Assembly: GCA_016708725.1 (NCBI GenBank)
Contig: JADJFE010000040.1
Span: forward strand, 124,001 to 188,000
Length of the DNA stretch: 64,000 bases
Direction of reading: 5' to 3'
DNA from: Candidatus Aalborgicola bjergmarkensis
GTDB taxonomy: Bacteria > Pseudomonadota > Gammaproteobacteria > Burkholderiales > Burkholderiaceae_C
The translations under genes were made by a program, and so were the position numbers. The stretch's first letter is position 1, and each line of letters begins with the position of its first letter. The notes below the pieces were generated by a model, which had not been told where the DNA came from, did not search any database, and was given only the letters and a program-made list of their open reading frames with translations. Positions 40,589 through 51,139 of the stretch are shown here, piece after piece.

Positions 40589-40927
40589 ATGGGGATCATG
40601 CGCATCCTGACTCCTGGCTTTATGGCGCGTTACGCCGGTCGCCTGCTCAATATCCATCCTTCCTTGCCCTATGACACAGTGATTGACTACAAGCTCGAAG
40701 ATTTGGTGGAAAGAGGCGTGCTGATGGGGGTATGCGCTGATTCCTATGCACAGGGACAAGACGCAGGTGCCAAAGCCATCAAAATACTCAAAGGGGCAAA
40801 ACCGGCTTCGCTTTCGATTGATAAGCCCAAAACGTCCATGGTCATCCTGAATATGCAAACCGCCCAAAAAGGCAAATTTGCGATTCCCGATGACTTCATA
40901 AAAACAGTAACGAGAAAGATTGAGTAG
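40589..40927 (+). pseudogene. Mosaic scar: purN fragment joined to a PAS piece and a binding-protein tail
   Basis: A 112-codon open frame built from three unrelated pieces. (1) 40596-40668 encodes MRILTPGFMARYAGRLLNIH plus PSLP, an internal piece of glycinamide ribonucleotide formyltransferase (PurN). (2) 40670-40693 encodes YDTVIDYK and matches 31538-31561 inside the PAS region of the response regulator gene (22 of 24 bases). (3) 40694-40927 is the duplicated 3' end of the binding-protein gene at 34004. It is unlikely to be functional. It lies directly before the second hybrid kinase, where the real binding-protein gene would have ended before the insertion. Confidence 0.93.
40694..40927. 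repeat. 234-bp direct repeat, right copy
   Basis: The second copy of the binding-protein 3' end (see 34736-34969), about 95% identical and gap-free, ending at a TAG 5 bp before the second hybrid kinase. Confidence 0.97.
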
Positions 40928-40932
40928 CCACA

Positions 40933-43656
<2,724 letters not shown>

Positions 43657-43760
43657 CTAAATAGTGGAGAAAATCACACGCACTGAATCGTCATACTACT
43701 TCATACAATGTATATTATGTTAAGTTACCACCCCGCAAACCCGCATGGGTGCTGGGGCCA

Positions 43761-43788
43761 AAAAGTAACACTGGGGGCTGTTACTTTT
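43761..43788. terminator. Hairpin between hybrid kinase and toxin-antitoxin genes
   Basis: A perfect 10-bp stem AAAAGTAACA / TGTTACTTTT with an 8-base loop lies between two convergent genes. The T-tract at the 3' side on either strand fits a bidirectional Rho-independent terminator. The rest of 43657-43893 holds nothing recognised. Confidence 0.6.
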
Positions 43789-43893
43789 CCTATCCCCTCG
43801 CATCTCGCCTGCCCTGTGGCATTCTCTACAGCGCCAATGCCACTCGGCTCACGACACTGTACCGGGAATGACGGTAGGCATCAAATTTCAATT

Positions 43894-44217
43894 TCAAGCC
43901 AATACTTTCAACCCGTGCTTTTGCACCACTGCCAGCAACTTCAACGCCATGCCGCTTGGATGCTTGGCTCCGCTTTCCCATTTCTGGACGGTCGATTCAG
44001 TTGTGTTGAGGAAGCGTGCAAAGACTGGCTGGCTCACATGGTTTAGCTCGCGGATTTTCTTGATCTGTTCGGGTTCGATTGCACTTGGAACTACAAGGCA
44101 CGACTCATCGAAATTACGAAGGGTTGCTTTGTCGATGCCGCCGACCCTGAATAGAGCCTGGGCGGATGAATGGATGGCTTCAAAGGCATCATTTTTGAAT
44201 TTAAGCTTGGCTGTCAT
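43894..44217 (-). CDS. HTH antitoxin of a RelE-type toxin-antitoxin pair
   Basis: A 107-residue protein with a C-terminal XRE helix-turn-helix (IKKIRELNHVSQPVFARFLN, then TTESTVQKWESGAKHPSG), of the NadS/HigA-like kind. It is encoded downstream of and overlaps by 17 bp the toxin gene, the reverse order (toxin first) common to HigBA-like systems. It should neutralise the toxin and repress the operon through the palindrome upstream of the toxin. Confidence 0.88.
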   Translation of the reverse strand: MTAKLKFKNDAFEAIHSSAQALFRVGGIDKATLRNFDESCLVVPSAIEPEQIKKIRELNHVSQPVFARFLNTTESTVQKWESGAKHPSGMALKLLAVVQKHGLKVLA

Positions 44218-44590
44218 GGCATATCTCTATCAGGTCTTTGGTTCTCAACAGTTGCTCAATTTGAGCCTCTGACAAGCCTGCGTAGGCTTTGGCAAGGACT
44301 CGGAAATCCGCCAACTCATCGTTCTCAATGTTGTCTCTGTCCTTCTTGGCAAACAGGTACTCGTACACCCAATGATGACCGGCTTTGGCAAGAATGATTG
44401 AGCGGTGCATGTTGTCGTTCAATCGCTTCTTGAACACTCCACCGCCCAAATCATCCGCTTGGCCTTGCATGACCTGGTTGATAGCTGCACACAGGTATGC
44501 ATCGGATATGTGTGCTTTCTTGGCAGCTTTGGAAAACCATGCTGTCTTGAAGACCCTGACAAGCTTGGGCTGGTGGTTTCTCTTTGTCAT
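44201..44590 (-). CDS. RelE/HigB-like mRNA interferase toxin
   Basis: A ~129-residue toxin of the RelE superfamily (type II; FKTAWFSKAAKKAHISDAYL, GGGVFKKRLNDNMHRSIILA, HHWVYEYLFAKKDRDNIEND). ATG 44590 (MTKRNHQPKL) is chosen over the TTG-type extension to 44605 because the operator palindrome occupies that stretch. The gene is intact and precedes its antitoxin. Together they form a small accessory block between the signalling cluster and ybeY. Confidence 0.87.
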   Translation of the reverse strand: MTKRNHQPKLVRVFKTAWFSKAAKKAHISDAYLCAAINQVMQGQADDLGGGVFKKRLNDNMHRSIILAKAGHHWVYEYLFAKKDRDNIENDELADFRVLAKAYAGLSEAQIEQLLRTKDLIEICHDSQA

Positions 44591-44597
44591 GTCTAAT

Positions 44598-44616
44598 GGT
44601 AGCACCCAGTGCTACC
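44598..44616. promoter_or_regulatory. Candidate toxin-antitoxin operator palindrome
   Basis: A perfect inverted repeat GGTAGCAC-CCA-GTGCTACC ends 7 bp before the toxin ATG (minus strand). Its position fits autorepression by the HTH antitoxin. Confidence 0.65.
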
Positions 44617-44668
44617 GATGACAAGTTAGGGCTGTTTTTAGCCCAATGGGAACGGTCTTTTACAGTGC

Positions 44669-44953
44669 TTACAAACCGGTCTGCGATCCATCTCTTGGCA
44701 GTACTTTTAGACTTCCTCCGCGCTGATTCCTGACTTTAGCCGCCTTTTCTAGCTCAAGTAAGGTTTCTGCTTGATACAGGGCTTCCAGTGCTTGTTTGCG
44801 TGTGAGTGTTGGGTACGAGTCAAGAATTTCATCGAGTGTCAGGCCATCCGCCAAATTTTCAAAAAGAACAGCGATTGGGACACGGGTTCCTGTGAATATT
44901 GGCGTTCCACCAAAGATGTCGGGGTCACGGCTTACGATGTTTGTTGCGGCCAT
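44669..44953 (-). CDS. DUF433 protein (orphan antitoxin-like)
   Basis: A 94-residue protein with the DUF433 pattern: IVSRDPDIFGGTPIFTGTRV, then LFENLADGLTLDEILDSYPT. ATG 44953 has AAGAGG upstream; a GTG at 44959 is an alternative. DUF433 proteins usually pair with a DUF5615/PIN-like partner encoded directly downstream, but no such gene is found here: the next gene on the left is the toxin. The C-terminal ~25 residues (KVRNQRGGSLKVLPRDGSQT) exceed the usual domain, as if the frame had run into foreign sequence. Confidence 0.82.
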   Translation of the reverse strand: MAATNIVSRDPDIFGGTPIFTGTRVPIAVLFENLADGLTLDEILDSYPTLTRKQALEALYQAETLLELEKAAKVRNQRGGSLKVLPRDGSQTGL

Positions 44954-45021
44954 TTTCACCTCTTAATCAGTTAAATAGTTTCCAAGTTTAATGATTCCAC
45001 CTTTTGGGCAGACCGGATGGG

Positions 45022-45471
45022 TCAATAAGGATTTTCAAATCCCAAAGCAGACAGAATTTCAATCTCCCGCGCTTCCATTTTCTGGGCATCGGCGGCGTTG
45101 GTTTCATGGTCCCAGCCTTGGGCGTGCAAGGTGCCGTGCACGATCAGGTGGGCGTAGTGGGCTTGCAAGGTCTTGTGCTGCTCATGGGCTTCACGGACCA
45201 CCACCGGCGCGCACAGCACCAGATCGGCACACGCCACGGGTGCGCGCGTGTAGTCGAAAGTCAGCACGTTGGTGGCATAGTCTTTCTGGCGGTAATCGCG
45301 GTTCAATACCTGCCCTTCTTGCTGATCGACAATACGCACGGTGATTTCTCCGGGAACCGCAAGAGCATGACGTATCCAGCGCGCCACCTTTTGCCGGGGC
45401 AACGCAGCACGATGGGCGGCAACATCCGCAGTTACGGCAAATTGCAGGGATAAAGTGAGTGGTGGCAGCAT
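45022..45471 (-). CDS. ybeY: Endoribonuclease YbeY
   Basis: A metal-dependent RNase for 16S rRNA 3'-end maturation and ribosome quality control. The 149-residue protein has the zinc motif H-x3-H-x5-H in HLIVHGTLHAQGWDHE and the upstream NRDYRQKDYATNVLTF. It lies 18 bp downstream of phoH on the same strand, the usual phoH-ybeY pair. Confidence 0.95.
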   Translation of the reverse strand: MLPPLTLSLQFAVTADVAAHRAALPRQKVARWIRHALAVPGEITVRIVDQQEGQVLNRDYRQKDYATNVLTFDYTRAPVACADLVLCAPVVVREAHEQHKTLQAHYAHLIVHGTLHAQGWDHETNAADAQKMEAREIEILSALGFENPY

Positions 45472-45489
45472 ACTATCCTTGCATATATG

Positions 45490-46431
45490 TCAGTGTTCGC
45501 CGACGCGCGCAGCATCGTAGGCATCGACAATGCGGGCCACCAGGGGATGGCGCACGATATCCGCACTCGTCAGGTGCGTGATGGCAATGCCGGACACGCG
45601 CCGGAGTACGCGCTCGGCATCAATCAATCCACTGAGTTGGGCCTTGGGAAGGTCGATTTGGCTGATATCGCCGGTAATGACCGCTTTGGTGCCAAAACCG
45701 ATGCGCGTCAGGAACATTTTCATTTGTTCGGGTGTGGTGTTTTGCGCCTCGTCCAGAATCACAAAGGCATTGTTGAGCGTGCGTCCGCGCATGAAACCCA
45801 AAGGTGCGATCTCCAGCGCCTGGCGTTCAAAAGCCTTATGTACCTGATCAAAACCCATCAGATCGTACAGCGCGTCGTATAAAGGGCGCAAATAGGGGTC
45901 TACCTTCTGATTCAAGTCGCCAGGCAGAAAACCCAGACGTTCACCGGCCTCGACTGCCGGACGGGTCAGCACAATGCGCTGTACGGCACTGCGCTGCAGG
46001 GCATCCACGGCGGCAGCCACAGCCAGATAGGTTTTGCCGGTTCCAGCCGGGCCAATACCGAAAGTAATGTCATATTCGGCGATATTGTCCAGATACAAGG
46101 CCTGATTTTTGCTGCGGGGCCGAAGGTCGGCGCGGCGGGTGTGCAAAACAGGTTCATCGGCCAGGCCGGAAATACTTTCACCGCCACCGGATACCATCAA
46201 TTGCACCGTGGCGGCACTGATAGGATGGTGTGCAATTTCATACAGCGCCTGAAGCAGTTCCATACCACGTTGCGCCCTGGCTTTGGGGCCTTCGATCTTG
46301 AACTGCTCGTGCCGATGGGCGATGCGGATGTCCAGCGCCACCTCGATGCTGCGCAGGTGTTCGTCCGTAGGGCCACACAGGTGCGCCAGGCGCGTATTGT
46401 TAAGGGGTGAGAATACGTGTTTGAGAATCAA
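45490..46431 (-). CDS. phoH: PhoH-family ATPase (YbeZ)
   Basis: A cytoplasmic P-loop protein linked with YbeY in RNA metabolism. The start is placed at TTG 46431 (then ILKHVFSPLNNTRLAHLCG), which matches the usual beginning of Comamonadaceae PhoH; the frame upstream overlaps ruvA and is not protein-like. The ~313-residue product has a KH-like N-terminal domain, Walker A (GPAGTGKTYLAVA), RPAVEAGERLGFLPGDL, Walker B (NNAFVILDEAQNTTPEQM) and SQIDLP. It is divergent from ruvA (about 75 bp between starts). Confidence 0.93.
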   Translation of the reverse strand: MILKHVFSPLNNTRLAHLCGPTDEHLRSIEVALDIRIAHRHEQFKIEGPKARAQRGMELLQALYEIAHHPISAATVQLMVSGGGESISGLADEPVLHTRRADLRPRSKNQALYLDNIAEYDITFGIGPAGTGKTYLAVAAAVDALQRSAVQRIVLTRPAVEAGERLGFLPGDLNQKVDPYLRPLYDALYDLMGFDQVHKAFERQALEIAPLGFMRGRTLNNAFVILDEAQNTTPEQMKMFLTRIGFGTKAVITGDISQIDLPKAQLSGLIDAERVLRRVSGIAITHLTSADIVRHPLVARIVDAYDAARVGEH

Positions 46432-46506
46432 GCTGATAATTCCGCTCGGGGACTCCAAAATGCCAATACCCCCGATGATAGGCAATAAAGGACGCACAGG
46501 AAAAAC

Positions 46507-47082
46507 ATGATCGGAAAACTGACGGGAACACTCAGTGACAAAAATCCCCCCCAGGTGCTGCTGGATTGCGGTGGCGTGGGCTATGAGGTGCAGGTGCCCA
46601 TGAGTACGTTCTACAACCTGCCAGCGGCCGGTGAGCGGGTTTCCCTGCTGACGCATTTTGTGGTGCGGGAGGATGCCCAGATTTTGTATGGTTTTGCCAC
46701 TGCCGTCGAGCGGGAAGCCTTTCGGCAACTCATCAAGATCGCCGGTGTGGGGCCGCGCACGGCTTTGGCCATTCTCTCGGGCATGAGTGTGGCTGAATTG
46801 TCACAAGCTGTGGTTTTGCAGGAATCAGGACGATTGATCAAGGTTCCAGGCGTTGGACAGAAGACGGCGCAGCGCCTGCTGCTGGAGCTTAAAGGCAAAC
46901 TCGGGTCCGATGTCGGCTCCACCGCAATGGCAACCAGCGCCCCCCACCAGACCGATATTGCACAAGCCCTTTTGGCGTTGGGTTATAGCGAACGCGAAGC
47001 CAGTGCGGCGCTGAAGGCACTGCCACCCGATGTGGGGGTGAGCGAGGGCATCAAGCTGGCGCTGCGTGCCCTGGCACGGTAG
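46507..47082 (+). CDS. ruvA: Holliday junction DNA helicase subunit RuvA
   Basis: Binds four-way junctions and loads RuvB. The 191-residue protein has the OB-fold N-terminus (MIGKLTGTLSDKNPPQVLL), two helix-hairpin-helix motifs (IKIAGVGPRTALAIL and LIKVPGVGQKTAQRLLLEL) and the C-terminal RuvB-binding domain (ALLALGYSEREASAAL). ATG 46507 has AGGAAA upstream. Neither ruvB nor ruvC is adjacent. Confidence 0.96.
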   Translation: MIGKLTGTLSDKNPPQVLLDCGGVGYEVQVPMSTFYNLPAAGERVSLLTHFVVREDAQILYGFATAVEREAFRQLIKIAGVGPRTALAILSGMSVAELSQAVVLQESGRLIKVPGVGQKTAQRLLLELKGKLGSDVGSTAMATSAPHQTDIAQALLALGYSEREASAALKALPPDVGVSEGIKLALRALAR

Positions 47083-47105
47083 GGGTTTTACTTCACTTTG
47101 TTTTT

Positions 47106-47149
47106 TATAGCTGCACCCGCTTATTTTACGGGCGTTACAGCCTGATTTC
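47106..47149. repeat. Intergenic repeat unit after ruvA
   Basis: TATAGCTGCACCCGCTTATT, TTACGGGCGTTACAGCCTGA. It is a single arm of the repeat family, filling the gap between the convergent ruvA and the 86-aa gene. Confidence 0.75.
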
Positions 47150-47408
47150 ACCTATGACCACCCTTGTCGCCATCTTCCTTGGCCTGCAGGCGTACCAGCA
47201 GTGCGGTTGTCAGTTGCGAGACCTCGCTCATGGCGTTTGTCTCCACATCGAAAGCAATATCCTGTAGCGTCAACGAGAGTCTGGTCAGTGCGTCGCGCAA
47301 GTTTTCCAGATCACTGACAAGTTGTCGGCTCAGGGCATTGTTGCGATCCGGCTTTTCTTCGGGAAGTTCCATGCTGCGCTCGCTTTGCCCGTTTTGACAC
47401 AGGGCCAT
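47148..47408 (-). CDS. Small helical protein coupled to the HDOD gene
   Basis: An 86-residue protein with a helical, coiled-coil-like middle (ALSRQLVSDLENLRDALTRL, then SLTLQDIAFDVETNAMSEV). No family is recognised. Its ATG directly follows the TGA of the HDOD gene (TGAATG), so translation is likely coupled. It is the last gene of the ubiG - acyltransferase - HDOD operon. Confidence 0.65.
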   Translation of the reverse strand: MALCQNGQSERSMELPEEKPDRNNALSRQLVSDLENLRDALTRLSLTLQDIAFDVETNAMSEVSQLTTALLVRLQAKEDGDKGGHR

Positions 47409-48269
47409 TCAGTTACGTGAAAATCGTCTGGACTCCTGAAGGATTGCATCCAAATCCCCCAGCGAAGCCATGACTTGCGTCAGTGTACCGCCCAGTGCGG
47501 ATTGCAACACGACGGGAAGTTGGTCATTGTGCACTGTTTCACCAAAGTTATAACCCAATTTACAACTAATCCGATTGGCAAGCGCCACACCATACGCTAT
47601 GGCAGATGCACCCGGCTCCATTTGACTCTGCTGGCGAATGGCATGTGCAAGCCCAGGTGGAAATTGCCATTTTTCCAACAACATGGCGCCAATTTCGAAT
47701 GGATCCAGACCTGCCAATTGCTGTAGCGCAGTTTGTAGGGATATTTCATTACGCGAACAGAATTCAAGGGCCTTTTTGAATTTGTCGGGCATTGCCTGTG
47801 CTATCACTACATTGCCAAAATCATGCAGCAAACCGGCAAGAAAGAAATCATTGGCATCGGCATCAGGAAAATCAGGGAGCCTGGATGCCAGTTGTCTGGC
47901 AATGCCTGCTGTCACGAGTGAGTGCAGCAAGTAGCCCTGGCTGTCAAATCCCGCCAGAGGGTTGCGCGGTACCATGCCAATGGCTGCAATACTCAGGGCC
48001 AGGTTTTTGATGGTATTAAAGCCCAGGAACACCACAGCGTATTCAATCGAAGAAATCTTGCGTGGCAAACTGTAATAAGCCGAGTTCACCACCCGCAAAA
48101 CCTTGACCGTCACCACGGGGTCCTTAACGATGACTTCCACCAGATCCTTGGGAGCGCAGGATGTCTCGCTGGTAAGCCGCAGAATATTTTGCACACTCTC
48201 AGGAAATGCCTGCATTTTGTCAACCGCAGCGAGTATTTCTCTGGAGAGTTCAGGATTGACAAGGCCCAT
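47409..48269 (-). CDS. HDOD-domain signalling protein
   Basis: A 286-residue cytoplasmic protein made of one HDOD domain (FPESVQNILRLTSETSCAPK, IVKDPVVTVKVLRVVNSAYY, FLAGLLHDFGNVVIAQAMPD). HDOD domains are related to HD phosphohydrolases but are usually non-catalytic regulators in motility and cyclic-di-GMP networks; HDFGN retains an HD-like dipeptide. No GGDEF or EAL output is attached. It starts 7 bp after the acyltransferase stop and abuts the 86-aa gene. Confidence 0.9.
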   Translation of the reverse strand: MGLVNPELSREILAAVDKMQAFPESVQNILRLTSETSCAPKDLVEVIVKDPVVTVKVLRVVNSAYYSLPRKISSIEYAVVFLGFNTIKNLALSIAAIGMVPRNPLAGFDSQGYLLHSLVTAGIARQLASRLPDFPDADANDFFLAGLLHDFGNVVIAQAMPDKFKKALEFCSRNEISLQTALQQLAGLDPFEIGAMLLEKWQFPPGLAHAIRQQSQMEPGASAIAYGVALANRISCKLGYNFGETVHNDQLPVVLQSALGGTLTQVMASLGDLDAILQESRRFSRN

Positions 48270-48276
48270 AGCGGTA

Positions 48277-50355
48277 TTAAAGTTGCGACAACTTCAGAAT
48301 GGCTTGCTTGAAATCCGGGTACATCCATGCATTGCCGTACGCACTGAGATGGTCACCGTCAAAAAACAACGGACGCCCGTCGCGGTGGGTGCGGCAAGTG
48401 GCATCCGGGCACAGCAAGGGAAATGGATCCCAGACACTGACGTTAGGAAAGGCTTGCGCCAGGGCATGCATACTGCTTACAACCGGCTGGCGCAGCCTTT
48501 CCAGTTCGGCACGTGCTTGCTGGTTTTGTCCTACGCAAATCGGGTTCATACGGTTGAACCAGTCCGAGCAACGGAACGGGGGCGCTCTAAAAATTGGTGT
48601 TGGCGCCATAAATACCACCTTGATCTGCTTTTGTGCAAAACGTTGTAACCATTGTTTGGCATCTGCAAAGGCTGCCTGGCGCAACTGCATAGCCTGCGGG
48701 TTGTACATTCTTTCGTACATATCGGGGATGTCAAGACTGGCCCACTGGTCGCCATAACGCTGCATGCGCAAACTGGGTAAGAACACTATATCACCAGCTG
48801 CGAGTTGTTCCAGAATGTGATCGGTGATGGCGCGCGTGAATTCCGGGCAACCCGCTGGACGGTTGTTGTCCATGGCAAACCGTAAATCCAGATAACTGCA
48901 TGCCGGGAAGGTGAAAATGCTGACCGCCGTACCCTGTTCCGCACTGAGCTGCTCCAGCATGGGTGCCGACGCAATGGCGTGTGAATCACCCAGCACGACC
49001 ATTTTTTTTGTGCCCACCTTGTCACGGCACTGCCTGGCGGTATAACGCCATTCCTGCCCCCTCTGAAAGGGGTAAACCTCCACGCTGACCTGGCATTGGC
49101 GGTCACCAAAATCCGGATAAGGCATACGCAAATCGGCATGCCAGTCAATGGACGCGCGGGCAACGTTGCTCAGGCTGATATGGGTGCGGAATTGAAAAAA
49201 CGCGGACAAAATTACCCAGCCTATCAAGGGCAAGAGCAGAAAAATCCCGATACGAAAACGCTTTGACTGGCTTTCAATCCAGGCATGGTGTCTGAACGGT
49301 TGTTCAATCCAGCGGTACGAAACCATAGCCAGTACGAAAGTCGTCACCAGGGCGATGCCAAACAGCAGTGCGGTGTGCAAACCAAGCGTCCAGCGCAGCA
49401 GAACGTATACTGGCCAATGCCAGAGATACAGCGAATAGGAACGCTTGCCAATCCATACCATCGGATTGGCTCCCAGAATGCGGCGTACCCAGTGTCCGGT
49501 CCAGGCCCCTGCCCCTTCGATCAGCAGCAAGGTACCCGCAACCGGCAATGCGGCCCCTGGCCAGGGAAAATCTGCCGCCTTGGTACGAAAGAAACTCAGA
49601 CCTATGCACACCAACCCGATCCAGGGTAGGCATTGCCGCCACGCAGGGGGCCGCTGATCTGTGATGGTTTGGCGGCCAGCGCTGGCCAAAAACAGCAAGG
49701 CTCCCAGGGCAAGCTCCCATAGACGGCAGCCAATGAAATAAAACGCCATCTCTGGATGGGGTTTACTGGCCCAGACGCAAGCAGCAATGGAAATCAACGT
49801 GATCAGCGCCAGACCGGCGGTGGCCAGGTGCCGCTCGCTGGCACGCCCACGCCGAACCGCTCGCACCCAGAAATAAACCAGCAAAGGGGTCAGTACATAA
49901 AACTGCTCTTCGATGCCCAGGGACCACGTATGGGTAAAGGGATTGAATTCGGCCCGTGGTGCAAAGTAGGTGTCCACATTACGTTGCATGGCCCAGTTAC
50001 TCAGTCCAAACAAGGCATATTTGGCCGTGGTATCACTAAACCCACTGAGCCAACCTGGGGGGATGAACAATGTTGCCGCCAGTGCGCCAGCCACCAACAC
50101 CACCATCAAGGCAGGAAAGATGCGTGCCAGTCGACGGGCGTAGAACTCGGCAATGAACGCTGGCAGAGATGCTCCACCATTGGTAGCCAGGGAAGCAGTC
50201 ACAACAAAGCCAGAAATCACGAAAAATACATCCACTCCCACAAAGCCACCCGGTATCCAGGCGGCGTGCAGGTGGTACGCCATGACGGATAACACAGCAA
50301 CGGCACGCAAGCCGTCAATGTCAGGGCGGTAGTTACAGGCAGCTGGAACCTGCAT
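48277..50355 (-). CDS. Membrane O-acyltransferase with SGNH domain (OafA-like)
   Basis: A ~692-residue inner-membrane protein. The N-terminal acyltransferase-3 domain (about 1-340) has the signature YRPDIDGLRAVAVLSVMAYH and FVGVDVFFVISGFVV, with about ten helices. A C-terminal SGNH hydrolase-like domain follows, with the nucleophile block MVVLGDSHAIASAPML and the Asp/His block FFDGDHLSAYGNAW. Such proteins acetylate LPS O-antigen or other surface glycans. ATG 50355 shares one base with the ubiG stop (TAATG), so translation is coupled to ubiG, an unusual partner. The longer frame to 50481 overlaps ubiG and is not used. Confidence 0.93.
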   Translation of the reverse strand: MQVPAACNYRPDIDGLRAVAVLSVMAYHLHAAWIPGGFVGVDVFFVISGFVVTASLATNGGASLPAFIAEFYARRLARIFPALMVVLVAGALAATLFIPPGWLSGFSDTTAKYALFGLSNWAMQRNVDTYFAPRAEFNPFTHTWSLGIEEQFYVLTPLLVYFWVRAVRRGRASERHLATAGLALITLISIAACVWASKPHPEMAFYFIGCRLWELALGALLFLASAGRQTITDQRPPAWRQCLPWIGLVCIGLSFFRTKAADFPWPGAALPVAGTLLLIEGAGAWTGHWVRRILGANPMVWIGKRSYSLYLWHWPVYVLLRWTLGLHTALLFGIALVTTFVLAMVSYRWIEQPFRHHAWIESQSKRFRIGIFLLLPLIGWVILSAFFQFRTHISLSNVARASIDWHADLRMPYPDFGDRQCQVSVEVYPFQRGQEWRYTARQCRDKVGTKKMVVLGDSHAIASAPMLEQLSAEQGTAVSIFTFPACSYLDLRFAMDNNRPAGCPEFTRAITDHILEQLAAGDIVFLPSLRMQRYGDQWASLDIPDMYERMYNPQAMQLRQAAFADAKQWLQRFAQKQIKVVFMAPTPIFRAPPFRCSDWFNRMNPICVGQNQQARAELERLRQPVVSSMHALAQAFPNVSVWDPFPLLCPDATCRTHRDGRPLFFDGDHLSAYGNAWMYPDFKQAILKLSQL

Positions 50356-51062
50356 TAAAGGCTTTTTTGCGTTGCGAACAGGTAGTTGACCGAGGTGTCG
50401 GCACTCAGCGCATAACGCTTGTTCAAAGGGTTGTATTCCATGCCCCTGGTATGTAAAACCTCCAGTCCGGCAAGACGGCAATAAGCCGCCAGTTCACTGG
50501 GGCGAATCATCTTGGCGTATTCGTGGGTACCACGCGGCAAGAGGTTGAGTACATATTCAGCGCCCACGATGGCAAAAAGAAACGATTTCGGATTGCGGTT
50601 CAGCGTTGAAAAAAACACCCAGCCACCAGGCTTTACCAAGGTTGAACACGCCCGTACCACCGACTCAGGGTCTGGTACATGCTCCAGCATTTCCATGCAC
50701 GTCACCAGATCGAATTGCCCTGGCATTTCAGTCGCCAGGTTTTCTGCACTCACTTCCCGGTAGGTAACGTGCATATTCTGCACTTCCAGGGCATGGAGTT
50801 GGGCCACTTTGAGTGCTTTGCTGGATAAATCAATACCCAGCACATCTGCGCCCTTGTCTGCCAGGGATTCGGCCAATATGCCGCCACCACAACCCACATC
50901 CAGCGCCCGCAGTCCCGAGACCGGACATATGGAATGAATCCACTCCAGACGCAAAGGGTTGATCATGTGCAGTGGGCGAAACTCACTGTCCACGTCCCAC
51001 CAACGGTGGGCTAATTCAGAAAACTTGGCCAACTCGGCCGGATCGGCATTGGGGGTATTCAT
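50355..51062 (-). CDS. ubiG: Ubiquinone biosynthesis O-methyltransferase UbiG
   Basis: Carries out both O-methylations in ubiquinone synthesis using SAM. The 235-residue protein has HRWWDVDSEFRPLHMINPLR, SAM motif I (LDVGCGGGILAESLADKGAD), and LVTCMEMLEHVPDPESVVRA. Length matches the family. ompA lies upstream on the same strand, separated by a strong terminator hairpin, so ubiG probably has its own promoter in 51063-51086 or reads through. The downstream acyltransferase gene overlaps its stop. Confidence 0.96.
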   Translation of the reverse strand: MNTPNADPAELAKFSELAHRWWDVDSEFRPLHMINPLRLEWIHSICPVSGLRALDVGCGGGILAESLADKGADVLGIDLSSKALKVAQLHALEVQNMHVTYREVSAENLATEMPGQFDLVTCMEMLEHVPDPESVVRACSTLVKPGGWVFFSTLNRNPKSFLFAIVGAEYVLNLLPRGTHEYAKMIRPSELAAYCRLAGLEVLHTRGMEYNPLNKRYALSADTSVNYLFATQKSL

Positions 51063-51086
51063 GGTTTTCTATGTTGTTGTCACAAC

Positions 51087-51112
51087 AAAAAACCCGCCGA
51101 AGCGGGTTTTTT
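51087..51112 (-). terminator. Rho-independent terminator after ompA
   Basis: A perfect 11-bp stem AAAAAACCCGC / GCGGGTTTTTT with loop CGAA lies 28 bp downstream of the ompA stop. It is symmetrical, so it could stop transcription in both directions. It separates ompA from ubiG. Confidence 0.9.
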
Positions 51113-51139
51113 GGAGGATTATCGAGAAAAGTAGCCTGA

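Noticed and set aside
40694..40927. A second, complete substrate-binding protein gene
   Set aside because: Only the last 78 codons are present, joined to unrelated sequence; the N-terminal lobe and signal peptide are missing.
46432..46728. An upstream extension of phoH
   Set aside because: It overlaps the start of ruvA on the other strand and does not look like protein; the conserved PhoH start is at the TTG 46431.
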